The notes beneath the pieces are model-generated. The model ran no database searches. It worked only from the letters and a program-made list of their open reading frames with translations, and was not told the DNA's origin. From an uncultured Prevotella sp. (GTDB lineage Bacteria > Bacteroidota > Bacteroidia > Bacteroidales > Bacteroidaceae), in contig ONYS01000022.1 of assembly GCA_900322095.1 (NCBI GenBank), positions 1 to 39,772 on the forward strand: a stretch of 39,772 bases of DNA, read 5' to 3'. The position numbers and the translations under genes were made by a program. Numbering within the stretch: the stretch's first letter is position 1; each line of letters starts with the position of its first letter. Below are positions 26,007 to 37,250 of this stretch, one piece after another.

Positions 26007-29006
26007 ATGAGACGTTCAGTTATTAAAACGAAACAGCGCCTGCTGTGTGGTTTGCTCGGAATTCTCTTCCCCGCATCCCTGCTGGCGCAAGGTAAACAAG
26101 TACATGGAGTTGTTAAAGACGAACTGGGCGAGCCTGTCATCGGAGCCACAGTGAAGCAGACGGGTTCTACAAATGCCACAGTAACCGATCTCAACGGCAA
26201 CTTCACACTTTCAGTTCCCGACAATGGGAGCCTTAGTATCTCCTATATGGGATATACCACCAAGGAGGTGAAGGTCAACGGCAGCAGTGAGCTCCAGGTT
26301 AGCCTGACTCCTGCGAGCCAACAACTCAACGAGGTCGTTGTGGTGGGCTACGGTACGATGCGCAAGAGCGACCTTACCGGTGCTGTAGGCTCTCTCGGCA
26401 GTAAGGGACTCAACGAGCAGCCGGTGGCCAATATCGGTCAGGCCTTGCAGGGAAAGATTGCCGGTTTGCAAATCGTGGATGCAGGTAAGCCGGGCGACAA
26501 TGTGTCCATCAAGATCCGCGGATTGGGATCCATCAACAACTGCGACCCTCTGGTTGTGATCGACGGTGTGCCCACAGACCTGGGGCTGAACAATCTCAAT
26601 ACTATGGACGTTGACCGTATCGACGTCTTGAAGGACGCATCTGCCACGGCCATCTACGGTTCGCGCGGAGCCAATGGTGTCATCATGGTCACAACCAAGA
26701 AAGGAAAAACAGGAGAGGGAAGGCTTTCGCTCAACCTCAGCGCCTCGTTCCAGAGCGTCACCAACACGCCCAACCTGCTCAATTCGGCCCAGTATGCCGC
26801 TCTCAGCAATGAGATGATGCAGAATGCAGGCTATGAGTCCAACCCGCTGTGGAACAATCCCACATCGCTCACCCAGAGTACCGATTGGGTGGATGAGGTG
26901 TTCCGGACCGGCTGGCTGCAGAACTACTCTGTGAGCTATTCTGGCGGATCAGACAAGGCACATTATTATTTCTCAGGCGGTGTGCTCGACCAGAAAGGTA
27001 CCGTGAGAAGCGTGAAGTACCGCCGTTATACCTTCCAGTCGAACAACGACGCCCAGGTGCAGAAGTGGCTGAAGGTGAGCACAAATCTCAATTTCTCTGC
27101 CGACGAGAAGAAGCAAGGCAGCTACGACTTGGGATCAACCTACCGGGCTCTTCCTATATATCCCGTGAAAGAAGACGATGGAAGCTGGTCTGGTCCTGAA
27201 GGCAACGCTCTCTGGTATGGATCAACGAGAAATCCTGTTGGCCCTACGGAGACCGACCTGAACAAGACCTACGGGTATAATCTCTTGGGCAACATAACCG
27301 CAGAGTTGAGTCTGACGAACTGGCTGAAGTTCAAGTCAACTTTCGGCTTCGATGCTAAGTTCTGGGATTATGACAACTTTACTCCAGCCTATCCTTGGAA
27401 ACCGATTCCTGTGGAGGAAGCTTCGCGCTACAAGGGCCACAATAAATCGTTTACTTACCTGTGGGACAACTATTTTCTCTTCGATAAGACCTTTGCCAAC
27501 AAGCACCACGTGAGTCTGATGGCAGGTACTTCAGCCCAGTGGAACGACTATGATTATTTCAATGCACAGAAAAACATCTTCACCTTTGCCAATGTGCATG
27601 AGATGGACAACGGCCAGAAGATGTACTCCATTGGCGGAAACGAGACCGAATGGTCGCTCCTCTCTTACATGGCCCGACTGAACTACGACTACAGCAACCG
27701 CTATCTGCTGACAGCCACCATTCGTCGTGATGGTTCCAGCCGTTTCGGCAAGAGTCACCGTTGGGGCACCTTCCCCTCCGTATCGCTGGCATGGCGCCCA
27801 TCAGAAGAGGCTTTCTGGAAACAGAATAACATCGTCAACGACCTGAAAGTCCGCGTTGGCTATGGTGTGACGGGTAGCCAGGCATCGGTGAGCAATTATA
27901 GCTATCTTGCCTCCTATAACACCAGTGTCTATCCCTTCGGCGTTAACGGCGACGAACAGGTCGCCTTGGTGTCGGCCACACTGGCCAATCCCAATATCCA
28001 CTGGGAAAGCGTGAAGCAGACCAACATTGGATTTGACGCCGCTCTGTTCAACTCACGTGTCAACCTCTCCTTCGATGCCTACTACAAGAAGACAACCGAC
28101 ATGCTCGTGAAAGCCTCCATTCCTATCACATCGGGCTTCGAGGATACCAGCACGACGTATACCAATGCCGGTAAAGTGTCGAACAAAGGTATTGAGCTGA
28201 CTCTCAACACCGTCAATCTGAAAGGTGCGCTCGAATGGCAGACCAGTGTCTCCTACACTTACAATAAGAACAAGATCTTGAGTCTGAACAGCAGTACTCC
28301 TTATTATATCAATCAGATCAACAATAGCTACGTGACGATGCTCGCCGACAACTATCCCATCAATGTGTTCTACGGATATGTCACCGACGGAATCTTCCAA
28401 ACTCAGGAAGAGGTGGACAATCATGCCATCCAGACCGGTGCGGAGCCAGGCGACATCAGATTCAAGGACTTGAACAACGATGGCGTCATCAATGATGAGG
28501 ACCGCACGGTCATCGGTAATCCGAATCCTACTCATCTCTTCTCCATGGGCAACACCCTCAGTTGGAAGGGCTTTGAGCTCAATATCTATCTGCAGGGAGT
28601 GGCTGGCAACAAGATTTTCAATGCCAACAAGATTGACCTCACAGGCATGTCGGCTGCTTACAATCAGCTCGACGACGTGCTCTCCCGCTGGCATGGCGCC
28701 GGCACCAGCACGACAATGCCCAGGGCCGTATATGGCGACCCCAATGGCAACAACCGCGTATCCGACCGCTTCGTGGAGCCGGGTTCTTATCTCCGCCTCA
28801 AGACGATCTCGCTCTCTTATGATTTTCCGAAGAGATGGCTCAAGCCCCTCACCATGCAGAGCTGCCGGCTTACGCTTTCTTGTGAGAACGTAGCTACGAT
28901 CACCGGCTATTCCGGTCTTGATCCCGAAGTCGGCATCAATGGTATCGACCTCTCTACTTATCCCATTTCCAGAACCTTCAACATAGGACTGAATGTAAAC
29001 TTTTAA
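26007..29006 (+). CDS. SusC/RagA-family TonB-dependent outer-membrane transporter
   Basis: A 999-residue outer-membrane importer. Signal peptide to about residue 28 (cut near LLAQ-GK), a CarboxypepD_reg-like domain (about 31-105, 'VHGVVKDELGEPVIGATVKQ'), a TonB-box area with the SusC signature LNEVVVVGYGT (about 108-118), the plug (to about 235, 'KDASATAIYGSRGANGVIMV') and the beta-barrel ending in NIGLNVNF with the terminal aromatic residue. It works with SusD as a lidded pore for oligosaccharides. It is the first gene of the locus, 12 bp before the susD ATG. Substrate is inferred to be isomalto-oligosaccharide from the downstream GH66. Confidence 0.95.
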   Translation: MRRSVIKTKQRLLCGLLGILFPASLLAQGKQVHGVVKDELGEPVIGATVKQTGSTNATVTDLNGNFTLSVPDNGSLSISYMGYTTKEVKVNGSSELQVSLTPASQQLNEVVVVGYGTMRKSDLTGAVGSLGSKGLNEQPVANIGQALQGKIAGLQIVDAGKPGDNVSIKIRGLGSINNCDPLVVIDGVPTDLGLNNLNTMDVDRIDVLKDASATAIYGSRGANGVIMVTTKKGKTGEGRLSLNLSASFQSVTNTPNLLNSAQYAALSNEMMQNAGYESNPLWNNPTSLTQSTDWVDEVFRTGWLQNYSVSYSGGSDKAHYYFSGGVLDQKGTVRSVKYRRYTFQSNNDAQVQKWLKVSTNLNFSADEKKQGSYDLGSTYRALPIYPVKEDDGSWSGPEGNALWYGSTRNPVGPTETDLNKTYGYNLLGNITAELSLTNWLKFKSTFGFDAKFWDYDNFTPAYPWKPIPVEEASRYKGHNKSFTYLWDNYFLFDKTFANKHHVSLMAGTSAQWNDYDYFNAQKNIFTFANVHEMDNGQKMYSIGGNETEWSLLSYMARLNYDYSNRYLLTATIRRDGSSRFGKSHRWGTFPSVSLAWRPSEEAFWKQNNIVNDLKVRVGYGVTGSQASVSNYSYLASYNTSVYPFGVNGDEQVALVSATLANPNIHWESVKQTNIGFDAALFNSRVNLSFDAYYKKTTDMLVKASIPITSGFEDTSTTYTNAGKVSNKGIELTLNTVNLKGALEWQTSVSYTYNKNKILSLNSSTPYYINQINNSYVTMLADNYPINVFYGYVTDGIFQTQEEVDNHAIQTGAEPGDIRFKDLNNDGVINDEDRTVIGNPNPTHLFSMGNTLSWKGFELNIYLQGVAGNKIFNANKIDLTGMSAAYNQLDDVLSRWHGAGTSTTMPRAVYGDPNGNNRVSDRFVEPGSYLRLKTISLSYDFPKRWLKPLTMQSCRLTLSCENVATITGYSGLDPEVGINGIDLSTYPISRTFNIGLNVNF

Positions 29007-29017
29007 TATTGACAGCG

Positions 29018-30511
29018 ATGAAATCAATCAAAATATTCAATATCATCCTCGCCTCGCTGCTGACTCTTTCTTCCTGCAGCGACGACTTCCTGGACAAGAC
29101 GCCCAAGAATACGGTGGATCCCAATACGAGTATCAATGATTCAGTGGCTGTGGCCATGGCAAACGCCTGCTACCGCACCCTGCAGTCGTCAAATATGTAC
29201 AACCAGCGCTTGTGGACGCTCGACATCGTAGCGGGCAACAGCATTGTGGGTGCCGGTGGTGGTACGGACGGCTTGGAAACGGTTCAGGCAGCAAACTTCA
29301 CCACCAACAGCGACAATGGTATGGCGCTCTACATGTGGCGTTCGCCCTGGGTGGGCATCGGACAGTGCAACATCCTCATCCACGCTTTGGAAGGCAAGGA
29401 TGTCGATGCCATCCAGAAGCGCTGTCTGGGCGAGGCCTATTTCCTTCGTGCACATTATTACTATGTGCTCGTGCGGCTTTATGGCGGTGTTCCCATCCGC
29501 ACGGAGCCTTTCGAACCGGGAAAGTCTACGGCCATCGCGCGCTCGTCGGCTGAAGATGTATACAGCCTCATCCACAGCGACTGCCAGAAGGCTATCGAGA
29601 TGCTGTCGGCCAAGAGCGAATACGACGACAAGAATGTAGGTCGTGCATGTAAGGATGCAGCCATGACGATGATGGCCGACATGTATCTAACCCTGGCCCC
29701 CGACCATAAGGAATACTATCAGCATGTGGCCAATCTTTGTGATTCCGTCACCGCACTGGGATACGATCTGAGCAAATGCGACTTCAGCGAGAATTTCAAT
29801 GCTTTGGTCAACAATGGTCCTGAGAGCATCTTTGAGGTGCAGTTCAGTGGCAATACGGAGTATGACTTCTGGGGCAACAACCCGCAGTCAAGCTGGCTCT
29901 CCACCTTCATGGGACCTCGCAATTCCAACTTTGTGGCCGGAGGCTACGGCTGGAACCAGCCCACAGAGGAGTTTATGGGCCAGTGGGAGGAAGGCGACAA
30001 GCGCAAGGATCTCACCGTCTTCTATGAGGGATGCCCCGACTATGAGGGCAATGAGTACAAGGCCAGCTACAGCTACACGGGCTACAACGTGCGCAAATTC
30101 CTCGTCTCCAAGACAATTTCTCCTGACTACAATACCAGTCCGGCCAACTTTGTCGTTTATCGTTATGCAGATGTGCTGCTCATGAAGGCAGAGGCGCTGA
30201 ACGAGATGGGCCAGACGGCCGCAGCTGCCGAGCCTCTCAACATCGTGCGCCGCAGGGCTGGCCTACCCGACGTCTCATCAGGACTGTCGCAGGACGAGAT
30301 GCGCGAGAAGATCATTCACGAGCGCCGCATGGAGCTTGCTTTCGAGGGACATCGCTGGTTCGACATGATCCGCCTTGACCATGGCAACTACGCCATCCAA
30401 TTCCTCAAGTCCATCGGCAAGAGCAACGTCAACAAGAACCGCCTGCTCTTCCCCATACCGCAGACCGAGATGGACGCCAATCCGCTTATGACACAGAACC
30501 CTGGGTATTAA
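29018..30511 (+). CDS. SusD/RagB-family glycan-binding lipoprotein
   Basis: A 497-residue surface lipoprotein. The start is the ATG at 29018, which gives MKSIKIFNIILASLLTLSSC with lipobox cysteine C20; the in-frame TTG at 29009 is only 3 bp after the susC stop and adds nothing. The RagB/SusD fold is clear: SDDFLDKTPKNTV at the mature start, helical TPR-like repeats with 'CLGEAYFLRAHYYYVLVRLYGGVPI', and the C-terminal signature 'ERRMELAFEGHRWFDMIRL'. It closes over SusC and captures the glycan. Followed by a hairpin at 30523-30571 before the next gene. Confidence 0.95.
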   Translation: MKSIKIFNIILASLLTLSSCSDDFLDKTPKNTVDPNTSINDSVAVAMANACYRTLQSSNMYNQRLWTLDIVAGNSIVGAGGGTDGLETVQAANFTTNSDNGMALYMWRSPWVGIGQCNILIHALEGKDVDAIQKRCLGEAYFLRAHYYYVLVRLYGGVPIRTEPFEPGKSTAIARSSAEDVYSLIHSDCQKAIEMLSAKSEYDDKNVGRACKDAAMTMMADMYLTLAPDHKEYYQHVANLCDSVTALGYDLSKCDFSENFNALVNNGPESIFEVQFSGNTEYDFWGNNPQSSWLSTFMGPRNSNFVAGGYGWNQPTEEFMGQWEEGDKRKDLTVFYEGCPDYEGNEYKASYSYTGYNVRKFLVSKTISPDYNTSPANFVVYRYADVLLMKAEALNEMGQTAAAAEPLNIVRRRAGLPDVSSGLSQDEMREKIIHERRMELAFEGHRWFDMIRLDHGNYAIQFLKSIGKSNVNKNRLLFPIPQTEMDANPLMTQNPGY

Positions 30512-30522
30512 TACGTTAAAAA

Positions 30523-30571
30523 AAGAAGACTGAGGGCGTTTCTGTCTAGGCAGAACGGCCCCACTCTTCTT
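30523..30571 (+). other. Long imperfect hairpin between susD and the SusE-like gene
   Basis: AAGAAG (30523-30528) pairs with CTTCTT (30566-30571), continuing inward with interruptions through GGGCGTT/ACGGCCC-type pairing to a TCTG/CAGA stem around a 6-nt loop. It starts 11 nt after the susD stop. No clean T-run follows. A partial terminator or processing site would lower expression of the downstream genes relative to susCD. Confidence 0.55.
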
Positions 30572-30606
30572 ATCAAACATTCAAGAAAAATAAAAAGATA
30601 TTCGTC

Positions 30607-32097
30607 ATGATAAAATATTCAATCCGATTGATCCCGGTCCTCGCGCTGTTCATGGCCGCCGCTTCCTGTACCGATCAGGACTATGAGGAGGACAACAAGG
30701 GATTTGATACGCTCACACTCTCTGCCATGCAGAGCGCTGACACGCTGGACGAAGTCAGCCACGCCAGCAATGCCCTGACGCTGAATTGGACCACGGGCAA
30801 CAATGGCGGCACGGGCAACCGCATTGCCTACACCTTGGAACTGGCCAAGGCCGGTACCGACTTTGCCAATCCCTGCACGCTCGTGACCGAAGCCACTCAA
30901 ACCTATGAATGGAGCGCAAACGAGGAGAACATCAACGAGATGATTCTCGACAAGATGGGTGGCCAGCCCGGACAGCGTATCGATCTGGAGGCACGTGTCA
31001 CGGCTACAGTTCCCGGTTATGACAATACGCAGCAATCTCAGGTCAGCTTGTCCTTCGTCCCCTATGAGCCGGTCACCTCTACGCTCTATCTCATAGGCGA
31101 CGCTACGCCCAACGGCTGGAGCGCCGACAATGCCACGGCCATGACCCGCACGGACAACGGCGTCTTCACCTGGGAGGGCAACCTCACGGAAGGCAACCTG
31201 AAGTTCATCACCACGCTGGGACAATTCCTTCCCTCTTACAATCTCGGTGACGACGGCCTGGCCACGCTCCGCACTTCCGACGACCAGCCCGACAATCAGT
31301 GGCACATCAGCGAAGCCCATTATTATAAGGTAGACGTCAACTTGCTCACTGGCGTCGTGGGTATCGCTAAGACTGAGGGCAGCAAGCCTGCCTACGACCA
31401 GTTGTTCTTCGTGGGCAACATGACCGGCTGGAGTTTTGAGCCCATGACTCGCGATGCCCTCGATCCCTATCTGTTCCGTCTGGGACGTTACTTTGATCAG
31501 GGAGGCGACTTCAAGTTCGGTACCAGCGACGGCAGTTGGGAGAATATGTATAAGGCCACGCAGGCCAACGCGCCCTACACCGATACGAGTATGAAGTTTG
31601 TCTCGGGCTATGATCCCGACGACAAATGGTATCTGCAAGACGGCGAGACGGGCAAGGCCTACAAGATCTGCGTCGATATCCGGGCGGGAAAAGAGCGCAT
31701 GCTCATGAGCGAGTTCCATCCCTACGAGGGTATCTGGCTCGTCGGCGATGCCACACCCAATGGCTGGGATCTCTCCAATGCTACGGCCATGACAAAGACC
31801 AGCGACTATGTCTTCACCTGGACCGGACAGCTGAATGCCGGCGAATTGAAGTTCACCTGCGACAAGCAGAGCGACTGGAACGGCGCCTGGTTTATGTGCG
31901 CTGCCGGCAGCGACGTGGAGCCTACGGGACAGACAGAGCAGGCCTTGTTTATCGACAAGAGCAGTGCCAGCTGCAAGGCTCAGTATCTCGACCTGAACGT
32001 GGGTGACGTCGACCAGAAATGGAAGATCACGCAGTCGGGCACCTACACCATCACGCTCGACCAGCTGCACGAGACAGTAACCATTATCAAACAGTAA
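30607..32097 (+). CDS. SusE/SusF-like surface glycan-binding lipoprotein
   Basis: A 496-residue lipoprotein with lipobox AAASC (C21). An N-terminal SusE-type Ig domain (about 33-150, 'LTLNWTTGNNGGTGNRIAYTLELAKAG') is followed by three similar starch-binding-like modules: 'LYLIGDATPNGWSADNATAM' (about 158), 'LFFVGNMTGWSFEPM' (about 263) and 'IWLVGDATPNGWDLSNATAM' (about 378). First and third modules are near duplicates, which suggests recent internal duplication. Such proteins hold the polysaccharide at the cell surface. It sits between susD and GH66 in the same operon. Confidence 0.9.
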   Translation: MIKYSIRLIPVLALFMAAASCTDQDYEEDNKGFDTLTLSAMQSADTLDEVSHASNALTLNWTTGNNGGTGNRIAYTLELAKAGTDFANPCTLVTEATQTYEWSANEENINEMILDKMGGQPGQRIDLEARVTATVPGYDNTQQSQVSLSFVPYEPVTSTLYLIGDATPNGWSADNATAMTRTDNGVFTWEGNLTEGNLKFITTLGQFLPSYNLGDDGLATLRTSDDQPDNQWHISEAHYYKVDVNLLTGVVGIAKTEGSKPAYDQLFFVGNMTGWSFEPMTRDALDPYLFRLGRYFDQGGDFKFGTSDGSWENMYKATQANAPYTDTSMKFVSGYDPDDKWYLQDGETGKAYKICVDIRAGKERMLMSEFHPYEGIWLVGDATPNGWDLSNATAMTKTSDYVFTWTGQLNAGELKFTCDKQSDWNGAWFMCAAGSDVEPTGQTEQALFIDKSSASCKAQYLDLNVGDVDQKWKITQSGTYTITLDQLHETVTIIKQ

Positions 32098-32112
32098 AAA
32101 ACGAATCAAAAT

Positions 32113-33861
32113 ATGAGACTAAATCCCCAAATGCTGCTCCCCCTCCTGCTCTTTGCGAGTTGCAGCGACGAAGCAGACTTCAATATTTCCAAGGCTTCAT
32201 CCCTGAAGCCAGCTGTTGAGATGACCTCCAGCATGACGCTTCAGCTCTCCACCGACAAGGCGCTTTATGCCCCCGGTCAGACGGTCAGCTTCACGGTGAG
32301 TGGCTCGCTGCCCTCTGGCGCCACCGTGCGCTATCGCCATGGCAACGACGTCATCAGCGAAGAGCCGCTGCAAGGCTCCTCATGGACGTGGACAGCGCCC
32401 TCAGAGGACTTCACGGGCTATCTTGTTGACATCTACACCCACAGCGGGTCTGGCGAAACCATCTACGGCACGATTGCCGTAGATGTGTCGAGCGATTGGA
32501 GCCGCTATCCGCGCTATGGCTTCGTGGCCACCTACGACAAGACTAAGACGCAGGACGTGATCAGTCAGGAGATGGCTGCGCTCAACCGCTATCACATCAA
32601 TGGCGTTCAGTTCTACGACTGGCATTACGCCCATCATCAGCCCTACACGCCGGAGCCTGTCTATACCGACATTGCCAACCGCGAGATCGACGCCGACGTC
32701 GTCAGCCGCTATATCTCCACCCAGCATGGCTATGGCATGAAGTCGATGTTCTACAACCTCTGCTATGGCGCTCTTGACGACGCTGCCCAGGACGGCGTGA
32801 AGGATCAGTGGTATCTCTACAAAGACCAGAGCCACAATGAGAAAGATTACCTCGACATGTCGTCCAGCTGGAAGAGCGACATCTTCCTCACCGACCCCAA
32901 CAACACCGACTGGCAGCAGTATCTCGCCGCACAGAACGACGCCGTCTACAGTCATTTTGATTTCGACGGCTACCATATCGACCAGGTGGGCGACCGTGGC
33001 ACGGTCTATGACTATTATGGCAACGCTGTCAACCTGACCTCTGGCTTTGCCAGCTTCATCAAGGCAATGAAACAAGCCCAACCCGGCAAACGGCTCGTGA
33101 TGAACGCTGTGGCCAACTATGGACAGCGCAACATTGCCCATACCGGCGACGTCGATTTCCTCTACACCGAACTGTGGGGAGGTGAGTCGCAGTTTGCCGA
33201 CCTGCTCTCTATTCTGAACCAGAACCGCAGCTATATGCCCGGTGCGGGACAGGTCTATGCAGCCTATATGAACTATGAGTGCAGCGACAAGAGCCAGTTC
33301 AACACTCCCGGCGTGCTGCTCACCGATGCCGCGATGTTCGCCATTGGAGCCGACCATCTGGAGCTGGGCGACCACATGCTCTGCCATGAGTATTTCCCCA
33401 ACAGCCATCTGGCCATGAGCGATGAGCTGAAGCGGCAGCTCGTCTGCTACTATGATTTCTTCACAGCCTATGAGGACTTGCTCCGTGTCGAGGGTCGGCA
33501 AAGCTACGACGGCATCTATTCGGTGGGTTCCGACGTGACCGTAGCCAACTGGCCGCCGCGTCTGGGCAGCGTCACTGCCTACACGAAGACCGTGGAGGGC
33601 AAGGAAGTGGTCAACCTCCTGAACTTTGTCAATGCCAACAGCCTGAGCTGGCGCGACCTCAAGGGCGACATGCCCGAGCCGCAGCAGATCAACGGTCTGA
33701 CGTTGGCCGTGAAGGCAGAGGGCGTGAAGCGTGTATGGGTGGCTTCGCCCGACTGCTACGGCGGTGCCGCACAGGAGCTCCAATTCAAGCAGAATGGCGA
33801 CCGCGTGGTGTTCACCGTTCCCTCACTGAAATATTGGAGCATGATAGTCATTGAAAAATAA
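32113..33861 (+). CDS. GH66 dextranase-like lipoprotein
   Basis: A 582-residue glycoside hydrolase family 66 enzyme with lipobox LFASC (C17), so it is membrane anchored, probably at the surface. An N-terminal Ig-like domain (about 38-130) precedes the TIM barrel (from about 145, YPRYGFVATYDKTK). The predicted nucleophile is D290 in FDGYHIDQVGDRG and the acid/base E353 in FLYTELWGG; the C-terminal beta domain ends at 'KYWSMIVIEK'. GH66 contains endo-dextranases and cycloisomaltooligosaccharide glucanotransferases. The latter carry a CBM35 insert that is not seen here, so endo-alpha-1,6-glucanase is favoured. It starts 15 bp after the SusE-like gene. The position implies degradation of dextran ahead of SusC import. 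Confidence 0.92.
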   Translation: MRLNPQMLLPLLLFASCSDEADFNISKASSLKPAVEMTSSMTLQLSTDKALYAPGQTVSFTVSGSLPSGATVRYRHGNDVISEEPLQGSSWTWTAPSEDFTGYLVDIYTHSGSGETIYGTIAVDVSSDWSRYPRYGFVATYDKTKTQDVISQEMAALNRYHINGVQFYDWHYAHHQPYTPEPVYTDIANREIDADVVSRYISTQHGYGMKSMFYNLCYGALDDAAQDGVKDQWYLYKDQSHNEKDYLDMSSSWKSDIFLTDPNNTDWQQYLAAQNDAVYSHFDFDGYHIDQVGDRGTVYDYYGNAVNLTSGFASFIKAMKQAQPGKRLVMNAVANYGQRNIAHTGDVDFLYTELWGGESQFADLLSILNQNRSYMPGAGQVYAAYMNYECSDKSQFNTPGVLLTDAAMFAIGADHLELGDHMLCHEYFPNSHLAMSDELKRQLVCYYDFFTAYEDLLRVEGRQSYDGIYSVGSDVTVANWPPRLGSVTAYTKTVEGKEVVNLLNFVNANSLSWRDLKGDMPEPQQINGLTLAVKAEGVKRVWVASPDCYGGAAQELQFKQNGDRVVFTVPSLKYWSMIVIEK

Positions 33862-33870
33862 CCCCTCTGA

Positions 33871-36030
<2,160 letters not shown>

Positions 36031-36076
36031 TAAGCCCGTAGTCCTGCGTCGCAAAGAATATAGTGTCTTCACCTCC

Positions 36077-36122
36077 CAAAAGCCTGCAACCTAATGATGG
36101 TTGTGGGCTTTTGCTTTTTCTT
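36077..36122 (+). terminator. Strong intrinsic terminator of the glycan operon
   Basis: CAAAAGCC (36077-36084) pairs with GGCTTTTG (36106-36113), and the stem continues through TGCAACC/GGTTGTG (two G-U pairs) to a 7-nt loop, 15 pairs in all, followed by CTTTTTCTT. It lies 46 bp after the GH97 stop. Confidence 0.9.
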
Positions 36123-36277
36123 CTTCATTCATTTAGAAAGTAGCGGAGTCCGCGAGGTAGGAGGGGCGTCATTCCTGACGACCAAGCAAGAAAGGCCGAT
36201 TGCTAAGTCACAAAGTTTTGGTTTTTTCAGCCTCAATATCGGTCTACAGATAACCAGAATACCGAGAGTTGATATGT

Positions 36278-36365
36278 GCTGACAGCTGTCGACAGATCTG
36301 CTGACAGCTGTCAGCAGATCTGCTGTCAATTGTCAGCAGTTCTGCTGTCAATTGTCGGCATGCGT
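36278..36365. repeat. Tandem array, 22-bp unit x4, palindromic core
   Basis: Units begin at 36278, 36300, 36322 and 36344. The first two are GCTGACAGCTGTC(G/A)(A/G)CAGATCT-like, the last two carry CTGTCAATTGTC instead, so the self-complementary core changes from CAGCTG to CAATTG while the 22-bp period stays. Confidence 0.88.
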
Positions 36366-36483
36366 GCTCGATGGATAATCAGCCGGTCGCAAATACTCAA
36401 TAGCAAAGGTATGCTTCCAAAACACGGATATTATTCGGTGCGGCGAAATCCTTTGGCGGTAGGATTCCTACACAGCAACCCTT

Positions 36484-36547
36484 CGTCGGCAGGAATGACG
36501 ACGCTCCTACAGCAACCCTTCGTCGGCAGGAATGACGACGCTCCTGC
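36484..36547 (-). repeat. Two inverse REP-like units in direct order
   Basis: 36484-36510 and 36521-36547 share CGTCGGCAGGAATGACGACG and the tail CTCCT(A/G)C. The whole 37-bp period (with AGCAACCCTT between) is duplicated. Confidence 0.88.
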
Positions 36548-36615
36548 CAACTACAAAGGAAGGGAAAAACATCAGAGCAGTAAAATTCCAGATGATGTTT
36601 GTACCTCCGGTAGGA

Positions 36616-36860
36616 GGTTCCGTTAACATAGCGAGGGGATGAGCGAAAAGAGCGAAGCGAATGAGCGATTCCCCTCGTAGCTGAGTCCCACCCGATTGAG
36701 CTACCCCCGGCAGGGGGGTGCGTCAATACCCTGATTGATGCCGGAAAACCTACGATTAACGCAACCCCCATCCGGGGGTAGATAGACACTCGCGAACACC
36801 ATACGAGGGGAATCGTCGAAACGTTGTTTCTCCTCATCCCCTCGCTATGATAACGCAACC
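36616..36860. repeat. Nested inverted-repeat structure, three arm pairs
   Basis: Outer arms 36616-36643 and 36833-36860 (28 nt each, two mismatches, core CATAGCGAGGGGATGAG). Middle arms CGATTCCCCTCGTA (36666-36679) and TACGAGGGGAATCG (36802-36815), perfect. Inner arms from CTACCCCCGG (36701-36710) and CCGGGGGTAG (36772-36781), extending to 27 nt with several mismatches. Each inner arm also folds on itself (CCCCC/GGGGG). No reading frame is carried. Confidence 0.88.
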
Positions 36861-37192
36861 CACTTCGTGGGTAGACATCAGATGGTACTGCCTTCGTCGT
36901 CAGGTATGCTGCCGCTCCTATTACCCCCACAGGAAAATATCCGGAGCCCAGGAGAATGTAAAATTAATAGAGTGGGGGAGGGGCTTGGTTGCCATAGCCT
37001 AAAAACCTTTCGAAGCCTTAAATTTTGTTTTATTGTCTCTTTATTAAGGTCTTTTTGAATTATTTTACAACTCGATTTTCTTACTTTTTTTAATTTCTTT
37101 AATTTTGTAAACCGTTGAATATAAAGAAATTATAATTTAAAGGCACTTACTTTTGAGGTTTACTATATGATATAACGTATTTAAAGAATACT

Positions 37193-37200
37193 TAACTTTG
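37193..37200 (+). promoter_or_regulatory. -7 promoter element of the GH3 gene
   Basis: TAACTTTG fits TAnnTTTG, 50 nt before the ATG at 37251. The surrounding 37040-37190 stretch is strongly AT-rich. It shows that GH3 is transcribed separately from the glycan operon. Confidence 0.6.
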
Positions 37201-37250
37201 CAACCGTAAAACTTGACTCGAGAAATCTTTAAACCAAACCAATTATCTAT

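Larger units (their letters stand above)
36128..37192. other. 1.1-kb intergenic repeat island
   Basis: No gene is supported. The region holds a forward REP-like unit (36157-36183), a 22-bp x4 tandem array (36278-36365), two inverse units (36484-36510, 36521-36547), a nested inverted-repeat structure (36616-36860), an inverse unit (36895-36920) and then an AT-rich stretch before the GH3 promoter. The motif AAAATATCCGGAGCCC at 36935-36950 recurs in variant form at 7256 and 19449. Confidence 0.75.
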